Source: Bradyrhizobium arachidis
Lineage (GTDB): Bacteria; Pseudomonadota; Alphaproteobacteria; Rhizobiales; Xanthobacteraceae
Length of the DNA: 64,000 bases
Direction of reading: 5' to 3'
Assembly (NCBI RefSeq): GCF_024758505.1
Contig: NZ_CP077970.1
Span: 3,472,001-3,536,000 of the forward strand
Positions 19,606 to 27,301 of the stretch are shown here, piece after piece. The translations under genes and the position numbers were made by a program. Positions within the stretch are counted from its first letter, which is position 1. The number at the start of each line of letters is the position of its first letter. Under the pieces are notes generated by a model that was given only the letters and a program-made list of their open reading frames with translations, was not told the origin of the DNA and searched no databases.

Positions 19606-20961
19606 TCAGGAGGAAGGCTTCAGCACCACCCGCTCGATCTTGCCGACGATCACCAGATAGGCGATGGCGGCGACCAGCGCGTTGGCGCCGACGAACACCA
19701 GCGCGCCGTTGAACGAGCCGGTCGCGGCCAGGATGTAGCCGATCACGATCGGGGTGGTGATCGAGGACAGGTTGCCAAACGTGTTGAACAGGCCGCCGGA
19801 AACGCCGCCGGCTTCCTTGGGCGAGGTGTCGGAGACGACCGCCCAGCCGAGCGCGCCGATGCCCTTGCCGAAGAAGGCGAGCGCCATGAAGCCGACCACC
19901 AGCGCCTGTCCATCGACATAGTTGCAGGCGATGATCGACATCGACAGCAGCATGCCGCCGACGATCGGGATCTTGCGCGCCAGCGTCAGGGAGCTCGTCT
20001 TGCGCAAAATCGCGTCCGAGATGACGCCGCCGAGCACGCCACCGATGAAGCCGCACAGGGCGGGGAGGGTCGCGACGAAGCCCGCCTGCAGGATCGACAG
20101 ACCGCGCTCCTTGACGAGGTAGACCGGGAACCAGGTCAGGAAGAAATAGGTCAGCGTGTTGATGCAGTATTGGCCGATATAGACGCCGAGCATCATGCGG
20201 TTGCCGAGCAGTTGCCTTATGTGACCCCACTTCGGCCCGGAGTCCGGCGCGCGCTCGTGCTTCAAATCGTCCTTGGGCGCGTCGAGGTCGACCAGCGCGC
20301 CGCCCTCCTTGATGTAGTCGAATTCGGCTTCGTTGATGCCGGGGTGTTCCTTCGGCCCGTAGATGGTCTTGAGCCAGACCATGCCCATGATGATGCCGAG
20401 CCCACCCATGACGAAGAACACGTAGCGCCAGCCATAGGCGTGGGCGATCCAGCCCATCAGCGGCGCGAACAGCACGGTCGCGAAATACTGTCCGGAGTTG
20501 AAGAAGGCCGACGCGGTGCCGCGCTCATTGCCGGGAAACCAGGCCGCGACGATGCGCGCATTGGCCGGGAATGACGGGGCTTCCGCGATGCCGACCAGGA
20601 AGCGCAGCGCGAACAGCACGGTGACGGCGGCGGCTCCGTTGAAGAAGCCGATCCAGCCCTGCATCACCGTGAAGATCGACCAGACGATGATGCTGAAGGC
20701 GTAGACGATGCGCGAGCCGTAGCGGTCGAGCAGCCAGCCGCCGGGAACTTGCGCTGCGACATAGGACCAGCCGAAGGCCGAGAAGATGTAGCCCATGGCG
20801 ACGGGATCGAGGTGCAGTTCCTTCGACAGCGCAGGACCTGCGATCGAGAGCGTGGCGCGGTCGGCATAGTTCACGGTCGTGACCAGGAACAGCATGGTCA
20901 CGATGAAAAGCCTGACGCGGGATCTCCTCGCGTCCACCGCTGATGACACCACTGCGCTCAT
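19606..20961 (-). CDS. MFS hexarate transporter (GudP/GarP-like)
   Basis: About 451 residues, 12 predicted membrane segments, anion:cation symporter type. Motifs NYADRATLSIAGPALSKEL, GWSYVAAQVPGGWLLDRYG and RFLVGIAEAPSFPANARIVAAWFP are those of GudP/GarP/ExuT transporters. It should import glucarate or galactarate with protons. GAGGAGG before ATG 20961 fixes the start; an in-frame codon at 21024 is less likely. It is first in the minus-strand cluster. Confidence 0.88.
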   Translation of the reverse strand: MSAVVSSAVDARRSRVRLFIVTMLFLVTTVNYADRATLSIAGPALSKELHLDPVAMGYIFSAFGWSYVAAQVPGGWLLDRYGSRIVYAFSIIVWSIFTVMQGWIGFFNGAAAVTVLFALRFLVGIAEAPSFPANARIVAAWFPGNERGTASAFFNSGQYFATVLFAPLMGWIAHAYGWRYVFFVMGGLGIIMGMVWLKTIYGPKEHPGINEAEFDYIKEGGALVDLDAPKDDLKHERAPDSGPKWGHIRQLLGNRMMLGVYIGQYCINTLTYFFLTWFPVYLVKERGLSILQAGFVATLPALCGFIGGVLGGVISDAILRKTSSLTLARKIPIVGGMLLSMSIIACNYVDGQALVVGFMALAFFGKGIGALGWAVVSDTSPKEAGGVSGGLFNTFGNLSSITTPIVIGYILAATGSFNGALVFVGANALVAAIAYLVIVGKIERVVLKPSS

Positions 20962-21158
20962 CGCGCGCCTCCTCGAATTATTTCCTCGAGGCCTTGTTAG
21001 TGGCGCGCGGCGCGCGGAGTCCAAGTTGAAGGGAGTATCGATTGATGCAGAATTTGGATCGATGTACCCGATCGCGAATGATCCAAAGCGGACAACGTCC
21101 GTGTTTTTGCTGTATAGTGCAGCTCATGAGCGAGCTGCCTGTTTTGGGGGCTAAGATC

Positions 21159-21434
21159 ATGCACAGAATACTTGCTTCATTATCCTTGGCCTTCGTTGCC
21201 CTTCTTTGCGGTCCACAAGCAAGGGCGCAACAGGTTGCAGCCGAAACCCCGCAACAAATGCTGTCGGCTCAGATTCGCATGCAGGGTTTCATCTGTGAAA
21301 AGCCGCTTGGTGCAACGCGAGACAAAAAGCGTTCCCGGCCAGACCGCGCTGTCTGGGTGCTTAAGTGCAGCAACGCGACCTACAGAATCTCGCGCGCCCC
21401 AGACATGGCGGCGAAGGTCGAACAGCTTCCGTGA
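21159..21434 (+). CDS. Small secreted protein of unknown function
   Basis: 91 residues. A signal peptide (RILASLSLAFVALLCGPQARA) precedes about 65 residues with two cysteines (FICEKP and VLKCSN) likely to form a disulphide. The sequence VLKCSNATYRISRAPDMAAKVE resembles short secreted proteins common in Bradyrhizobium; none has a known function to me. GGGGG 8 nt upstream supports ATG 21159 over in-frame codons at 21042 and 21126. From its stop to 21595 no gene is evident. Confidence 0.65.
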   Translation: MHRILASLSLAFVALLCGPQARAQQVAAETPQQMLSAQIRMQGFICEKPLGATRDKKRSRPDRAVWVLKCSNATYRISRAPDMAAKVEQLP

Positions 21435-21595
21435 GCGAAGGACTCGTCGGAGACTGGATGCCAGTCTTTCGCAATGCCTGTTGGAGTGAATAGCAGGCGA
21501 TTTGTTCGTGACCTTGGCGCAACAGCCGCGACGGATTTTTCGATTGGGACCGTGAACATCGACAGCAATGACGATCTGGAGAGCGGTGGCGCGCG

Positions 21596-23560
21596 CTACT
21601 GCTTCGTTCCGAGCGGCAGTGGCAGCAACTGCCCGCGCGTCACGCTCGGCGCCACCGCGTCGAGGCCGAGTACGGCGCTAGCGGCGGGCAGTGCGGCATC
21701 CGCCATCGCGGCATGGCCTTCGGCGGACGGATGCACCGCGCCGCCATAGACCGCCGAGAGCACGCCCCAGGTCGCGTCGTGAATGTCGGAGGGCTGGCTC
21801 GCGGCGGGCAGGCCTTGCGGATAGGTCATCGCGGCAAAGTAGCTGTCATTGGCGTCGCGGATCCAGCGCGCCCGGGGCAGGTAGGCGCGATAGTCGGAGG
21901 CGCCGTGGCCGCACAGCATCGGCTGGCTCGCCGCCGAGATGATGTCGGGGTTGAAGGTCTGGCCGTTCTCGGCAAAGCAGGTGCGGTCGAATTCCGGATC
22001 GTTGCCGGCGCGCGCGCAGAAACCGTGATCGGCGAACGTCGCCTGATGGGCGTCGACGAAGGTCATGCGGTCGGCCTCGGGATCCCTGCACAGCGCGCCG
22101 CGGGTGCAGGTGGCGAGCCCCTTCAACTGCGGCAGAAATTCCGTGTCGACGAAGGTCGAGACACGGGCGAGCCGCTGCGGATCGATGTTGAAGGCGGGGT
22201 GGACGTCGAAGCCTGCGCGGCCGCCGCGGCAGGGCACGCCGCCGTCGGCCAGCGCCGGATTGGCATAGGACACGTAGACCACGTGCGAGAGATCGCCGCC
22301 GACCAGCGGCTTCAGCGCCTCGCGCAGCTTGACGAAGTTTTGCGGCAGCTCGCGCACCAGCGCATCGCGGGAGTCGTCGACGCTTGCCATCACACCGCTG
22401 CGCGCGAACAGCGTACGCTCGGTCGCGGTCTCCACCATCACGTCGGCGACGAGGCCGGAGAAATAGACGTCGTTGGCGCCGACCGACAGCAGCACGAGGT
22501 CGAGCGTGCGATCCGGCTGGCGGCGCTTGGCCGCCGTCAACGCCTCGCGCAATTCGGCGACCTGTGCGTTGACGTTGACCTGGCAGTTGCCACCCTTGCC
22601 GGGCGGACATTCGCGCGCACGCTGCGAGCCGAGCAGGCCGGAGCCGATGCTGGCGCCGGTGCAGGCAAGCGGCAGATAGGTCACCGCGATGTGCGGGTAG
22701 CGCAGGGCGAGCGCGAGTGCGGTGCGGGTCTGGTAGCTGTAGAGCGAGCGGTGACAGGAAGCGTTGAACCACAGCGCACTGTATTTCTGCCAGTTGGCGA
22801 GCGTGTCCGGCGCCTCGCAGGCACGGCCCCCCTTGAAGCCGGCGCGGCTCGGCCGGTAGTACCCCGCGCCTGCGGTGCCGAGATAGGAGCGGAAGCAAAA
22901 ACCTTCGTCGGAGAGTGCGATCGCCCGGTCCGGATTGCCTTCACCCGAGGCGATGCTGTCGCCGAGCCCCGCGACGAAGATGTCGCGGACCTGGATCTCG
23001 GCTTGGACACGCTGGGTCGGATCGGAGCCGGACGACACGTCGACGGTTGCAACCGTCGGCCTGCCGTAGCGGACGCGCAGATTGACCGGCTCGGCGCAGT
23101 CGAAGGTCGAACTTTGCGGTCCGTCGCCGTCGTCGAACGACCAGGCGCAGGTGGCGCCGACCGGCACCGCGCCGCTCAGGCGCACCGTGACGGGATGGTC
23201 GATCGGGGTGAGGTAGCTTTCCTTGACGTTGTCGCGGTTGCAGGGCTCGCTGACCCGGCCCGCAAGATCGATGCAGAGGCGGTTGACCGTGTTGCGCGCC
23301 CAGCCGCGGCCGTCGCTCTGCAATTCCAGCGCCTGTTCGGAGGCGAGGATGCTGCGGTTGCGGGCGCTGTCGAGCTGGAGCAGGAAGTCGCGCTCCTCGC
23401 GGAACAGCCGGAAGCGGTTGCGCACTTCCCAGCTGATCTGCATGGCGCCAATCTGCACAGCGCCCGCGCCCTGCGCGGCCGCCCGTTCGGCCGGCACGGA
23501 GGCAAGGGGGCCGGCCAGCAGGGCGGCGGCGAGCAAGGTGCGAATGGTAGGTCGGATCAT
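21596..23560 (-). CDS. Exported SGNH/GDSL hydrolase
   Basis: About 654 residues with a signal peptide (LLAAALLAGPLASVPAERAAA). An N-terminal region (about 40-200) has Ig-like strands. The SGNH domain follows, with block I GLGDSIASGEGN, block III GANDVYFS and block V HPSAEGH, giving Ser, Asn and His/Asp of the catalytic set. Such enzymes cleave esters of lipids or polysaccharides outside the cytoplasm. Many cysteines (CRGGRAGF, CTRGALC, CARAGN) suggest periplasmic disulphides. The substrate is not predictable. ATG 23560 is chosen because the signal peptide begins there. Confidence 0.82.
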   Translation of the reverse strand: MIRPTIRTLLAAALLAGPLASVPAERAAAQGAGAVQIGAMQISWEVRNRFRLFREERDFLLQLDSARNRSILASEQALELQSDGRGWARNTVNRLCIDLAGRVSEPCNRDNVKESYLTPIDHPVTVRLSGAVPVGATCAWSFDDGDGPQSSTFDCAEPVNLRVRYGRPTVATVDVSSGSDPTQRVQAEIQVRDIFVAGLGDSIASGEGNPDRAIALSDEGFCFRSYLGTAGAGYYRPSRAGFKGGRACEAPDTLANWQKYSALWFNASCHRSLYSYQTRTALALALRYPHIAVTYLPLACTGASIGSGLLGSQRARECPPGKGGNCQVNVNAQVAELREALTAAKRRQPDRTLDLVLLSVGANDVYFSGLVADVMVETATERTLFARSGVMASVDDSRDALVRELPQNFVKLREALKPLVGGDLSHVVYVSYANPALADGGVPCRGGRAGFDVHPAFNIDPQRLARVSTFVDTEFLPQLKGLATCTRGALCRDPEADRMTFVDAHQATFADHGFCARAGNDPEFDRTCFAENGQTFNPDIISAASQPMLCGHGASDYRAYLPRARWIRDANDSYFAAMTYPQGLPAASQPSDIHDATWGVLSAVYGGAVHPSAEGHAAMADAALPAASAVLGLDAVAPSVTRGQLLPLPLGTKQ

Positions 23561-23662
23561 GGCCCGAGTTTTCAACGTCAGAGTTGAGGCGGAAATAAGA
23601 GAAGCGCGCCGCATCGACTGCGACGTTTGGCTACCCCGTTCGCGCCCTGTCCCGGCTCGTGA

Positions 23663-24736
23663 CTACCGTTTCGCCTGCCGCAGCGGCCGCTCCATGGGCG
23701 TCACCTGCTTGGGCAGGTTACCTTGCGCGCAGGCTTCCGCAAGCCGCCGCCGCTCCTGCCAGGGCTCCACCACGTTCATCCAGAGCTCCCGCGCTCCCAT
23801 GATCGAGATGGCGATGCCGAACGGGATCATGAAATAGAGGATGCGGAAGACCAGGAGCGTGGCCAGCAGCTCCTCGCGGCCGAACTCCGGCAACGCCACC
23901 AGCATGGCGGCGTCGAACACGCCGATGCTGCCGGGCGCATGGCTGGCAAAGCCGAGCAGGGTTGCCAGGATGAACACCACGGAGAGCGACATGAAGTCGA
24001 TATGGGGGTTTGCCGGCACCAGGAGATACATCGCCAGGGCGCAGAAGCCGAGATCGACCACGCCGATCAGGATCTGCACCAGCGTCAGCGGAGCCGACGG
24101 CAGCACCACCTTCCAGCCCTTCTGGCCGAGTTCGCGGCGCTTGTCGCCCATCGAGAGCCAGACCAGATAGGCGGCGATCGAGGCGAGGCCACCGAGCGCG
24201 ATCAGCCGGTTGATCGCCGGCGGCAACTGGTCCATGGCGCTGGCCGCGTCGGGATGCCAGGCCATGCCGATCGAGAGCACGAAGATGTTACCCAGCCAGA
24301 AGGTCAGGCCGGAGAGGAAGCAGATTTTTGCGACATCGATCGCGTTCAGCCCGTAGTCCGAATAGATCCGGAAACGGATGGCGCCGCCCGTGAACACGGT
24401 GGCTCCGATATTGTGGCCGATCGAATATGAGGTGAAGCTGGAGAGCGCCGCGATGCGGTAGGGGACGTGCCGCTTGCCGATCGTTCGCAGTGCAAAGAAG
24501 TCGTAGAAGGTCAGCGTACAGAACGCGAAGAAGACGCACAGCGCCGCAAGCCCGATATGGCCGCGGGGAATCTCGGTCAGCGCGGTCAGGATGACGCCGG
24601 TATCGATGCCCTTGAGCGTTCGCACCAGCGTGGTCATCGCGAAGGCGATGATCATCACGCTCGCGGCAATACCCAGCCGTCGCCAGCCGATCCATCTTTT
24701 GAAGCCGCGTTTCAGCGCGGACAGCAGTTCGTGCAT
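23663..24736 (-). CDS. Lysylphosphatidylglycerol synthase-like membrane protein (UPF0104)
   Basis: 357 residues with about 8-9 membrane segments and the UPF0104/LPG_synthase_TM pattern (SSFTSYSIGHNIGATVFTGG, GFASHAPGSIGVFDA). This is the flippase-like half of MprF; the soluble aminoacyl transferase domain is missing. It may move a lipid across the inner membrane, but the substrate is unknown. C-terminal tail is basic and cytoplasmic. Confidence 0.82.
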   Translation of the reverse strand: MHELLSALKRGFKRWIGWRRLGIAASVMIIAFAMTTLVRTLKGIDTGVILTALTEIPRGHIGLAALCVFFAFCTLTFYDFFALRTIGKRHVPYRIAALSSFTSYSIGHNIGATVFTGGAIRFRIYSDYGLNAIDVAKICFLSGLTFWLGNIFVLSIGMAWHPDAASAMDQLPPAINRLIALGGLASIAAYLVWLSMGDKRRELGQKGWKVVLPSAPLTLVQILIGVVDLGFCALAMYLLVPANPHIDFMSLSVVFILATLLGFASHAPGSIGVFDAAMLVALPEFGREELLATLLVFRILYFMIPFGIAISIMGARELWMNVVEPWQERRRLAEACAQGNLPKQVTPMERPLRQAKR

Positions 24737-25037
24737 TCATCCTCCCGGCGGGGCGGCAAGACCGACCCAACCGGGCCTCTGGCCGATTGGGCGCGATCGT
24801 TGCCCAGGGTTAGGCGTCGATCGCTTGGCATATCCCCGTTCCTTAAGGCAAAAACGGCGGCTTGTGCAGCCCTTGACAAGGAGAGGTTCTGCATTTGGCC
24901 GACCTCTTTGTCATACGTCCTACACATTGCCGCGCGTTAAGGTTTTCGAGTCGCGAAAGTGCGGCATTCCGCAGCCCTTAGCATGTCAAACCGATGTGCT
25001 GCGCGCCTTGTTCCAGCTCAAGGTTATCAGCCGCTTC

Positions 25038-25062
25038 GGAACGTCCGCGCAGGCGGTCCGTT
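25038..25062 (+). promoter_or_regulatory. EcfG-type general-stress promoter
   Basis: GGAAC (25038-25042), 17 bases, then CGTT with GTT at 25060-25062. This is the alphaproteobacterial EcfG consensus (GGAAC-N16/17-cGTT). It lies 89 bp before the YciF-like gene, a family often under general-stress control. The rest of the 24737-25150 gap (414 bp) shows no other feature. Confidence 0.55.
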
Positions 25063-25150
25063 AGCGCTCTATCAGCAATCGAACGGAGCGGATGACGGCT
25101 TGCCTGCAAGCCGGCGCAGCGCTGTTCCCGAAGAAACGAGGATTGGAACG

Positions 25151-25657
25151 ATGGGACTGTTCACCAAGGACATCAAGACCATGAACGACCTGTTCGTGCA
25201 TCAATTGCAGGACATCTACTATGCCGAGCAGCAGCTCACCAAGGCGCTGCCGAAAATGGCAGATAAGGCGACCGATCCACAACTGAAGCAGGGCTTTTTG
25301 ACGCATCTCGAGGAAACCAAGCAGCATGTGAAGCGCCTGGAAGAGGTCTTCAGGATGCACGGTGTAGCGGTGAAGGCGGTCGACTGCCCGGCGATCGATG
25401 GCATCATCGAGGAAGCGGAAGAAACTGCCGGCGACGTCGCCGACAAGGCGGTGCTGGACGCGGCCCTGATCAACGCGGCGCAGGCCGCCGAGCACTACGA
25501 GATCACGCGCTATGGCAGCCTGATCGCCTGGGCCAAGCAGCTCGGCCGCAGCGATTGCGCGAGCGTGCTCGCCAAGACGCTGGAGGAAGAGAAGGCGACC
25601 GACCAGAAGCTCACCAAGCTTGCCGAAAGCAAGGTCAATCTGCGCGCCGCGAGCTGA
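25151..25657 (+). CDS. YciE/YciF-like ferritin-fold stress protein (DUF892)
   Basis: 168 residues, all-helical. The signature FVHQLQDIYYAEQQLTKALPKM is that of DUF892/YciF proteins, which form ferritin-like four-helix bundles with a dinuclear metal site; Glu/His residues at EQQL, HLEETKQH and AAEHYEI are the likely ligands. The role is linked to stress survival. The start at ATG 25151 follows GAGGATTGG. An EcfG-type promoter at 25038-25062 fits. Confidence 0.88.
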   Translation: MGLFTKDIKTMNDLFVHQLQDIYYAEQQLTKALPKMADKATDPQLKQGFLTHLEETKQHVKRLEEVFRMHGVAVKAVDCPAIDGIIEEAEETAGDVADKAVLDAALINAAQAAEHYEITRYGSLIAWAKQLGRSDCASVLAKTLEEEKATDQKLTKLAESKVNLRAAS

Positions 25658-25711
25658 GCGGACGGCGCCATACGACGTCGCGCCGCAACGCGCGGCGTCG
25701 TTGCGTTCATC

Positions 25712-25729
25712 ATTCGATAATTATCGAAT
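25712..25729. promoter_or_regulatory. Perfect 18-bp palindrome, probable operator
   Basis: ATTCGATAATTATCGAAT is a perfect palindrome in AT-rich DNA within a GC-rich region, 56 bp before the efflux pump gene at 25786. Size and symmetry fit a dimeric repressor of the TetR or MarR type. No such regulator gene is adjacent. Confidence 0.5.
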
Positions 25730-25785
25730 CATGATGTCGCAAAACCGGCATAGTCTTCGCGCGGGGCTGCAATCCGGGTGGCAGC

Positions 25786-27186
25786 ATGCGAAGCAACACC
25801 GTCAAGTATGAACCCTTTGAACCGGCGCGCGAGCGCGGAGCGCGGCCGGGTCTTGCATCGTCGCTGACGCTCGCGGCGATGAGTCTCGGCTATGGCGTGG
25901 TGCAGCTCGACGTCACGATCGTCAATACGGCACTCAATGCGATGGGCGAAGCGCTGGGCGGCGGCGTGGCCGAGTTGCAATGGGTCGTCAGTGCCTACAC
26001 CATCTCCTTTGCCGCCTTCATTCTGACTGCGGGCGCGCTCGGCGACCGCATCGGCGCCAAACGCGTCTTCATGGCAGGCTTTGCAATCTTCACTGCGGCG
26101 TCGCTGGCCTGCGCGCTGGCGCCGAATGCGGCTGCCCTGATCGGTGCCCGGCTGCTCCAGGGATTGGCGGCGGCGATTTTGGTGCCGAACTCGCTCGCGC
26201 TGCTGAACCATGCCTATCCCGACGACAAACGGCGCGGACGCGCGGTCGCGATCTGGGCTGCGGGCGCAAGCTGCGCGTTGACCGCGGGTCCGTTCCTCGG
26301 CGGCGGGCTGATCGCGACGGTCGGCTGGCGCGCGATCTTTCTGGTCAATCTGCCGATCGGGCTCGCGGGCCTCTGGCTGACGTGGCGCTATGCCGATGAG
26401 ACCGCGCGTTCGTCCGCGCGCGAGATCGATCTGCCCGGGCAATGCGCGGCGATCGGCGCGCTCGGTGCGCTTGCCGGCGCCATCATCGAGGGCGGCGAAC
26501 TCGGCTGGAGCCATCCGGCTGTCATCGCCGGCTTTGCGGTAGCCGTCGTGTTGGGAGCGCTGTTCGTTTGGAACGAGCGGCGCGCGGCTCAGCCGATGCT
26601 GCCCTTGTCCCTGTTCGAAAACCGCCTGTTCGCGCTGACGTCTTCGGTCGGCCTGCTCGTCAACATCGCGATCTACGGCCTGATCTTCGTGCTCAGCCTC
26701 TACTTCCAGCGCGTCAACGGCCTGTCGGCGTGGCAGACCGGGCTCGCCTTCGTGCCGATGCTGGCGGCCGTGCTCCCGGTCAACCTGGCGGCGCCGCGCG
26801 TTGCCGAGCGGATCGGTCCCTGCATGACCATGATCATCGGCGCGCTGCTCTCGGCGCTCGGCTGTCTCGGCCTGCTCGGCGTTGCGCCCGACACCAGCTA
26901 TTGGGCGATCTTCATCCAGATGATCATGATGAGTGCGGGCCTCGGCCTGTTGGTGCCGCCCTTGACGTCGACGCTGCTCGGCAGTGTCGAGAAGGCACGT
27001 TCGGGGATCGCAGCAGGCGTCCTGAATGCGACAAGGCAGACGGGTAGTGTGCTTGGCGTGGCCCTGTTCGGGTCGCTGATAGCGGGCGATTTCATGTCGG
27101 GGATGCATGTGGCGCTCATCATCGCCACAGTGGTGCTCTGTCTTGCGGCAGCGGCGATCTGGCGCGCCACCCCGGCGCGCCGATAA
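25786..27186 (+). CDS. DHA2-family MFS efflux transporter
   Basis: 466 residues, about 14 predicted membrane segments. The early motif QLDVTIVNTALNAMG is the DHA2 (EmrB/QacA) signature D1, followed by GALGDRIGAKR (motif A) and RLLQGLAAAILVPNSLALLNHAYPD. It should export drugs or toxic compounds using the proton gradient. There is no membrane-fusion partner next to it. GGGTGG upstream and a palindrome at 25712-25729 support this start and suggest repression. Confidence 0.9.
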   Translation: MRSNTVKYEPFEPARERGARPGLASSLTLAAMSLGYGVVQLDVTIVNTALNAMGEALGGGVAELQWVVSAYTISFAAFILTAGALGDRIGAKRVFMAGFAIFTAASLACALAPNAAALIGARLLQGLAAAILVPNSLALLNHAYPDDKRRGRAVAIWAAGASCALTAGPFLGGGLIATVGWRAIFLVNLPIGLAGLWLTWRYADETARSSAREIDLPGQCAAIGALGALAGAIIEGGELGWSHPAVIAGFAVAVVLGALFVWNERRAAQPMLPLSLFENRLFALTSSVGLLVNIAIYGLIFVLSLYFQRVNGLSAWQTGLAFVPMLAAVLPVNLAAPRVAERIGPCMTMIIGALLSALGCLGLLGVAPDTSYWAIFIQMIMMSAGLGLLVPPLTSTLLGSVEKARSGIAAGVLNATRQTGSVLGVALFGSLIAGDFMSGMHVALIIATVVLCLAAAAIWRATPARR

Positions 27187-27301
27187 CCAAATGCAAGCAT
27201 CCGTCCAAATGCTTCGTTCACCATGAGCGGAGCCGGGACATAATCGGTTACATCGTATCCACTTCTGCTCATTTTAGTGCAGGCTCCAACAGGGACCTGC
27301 A

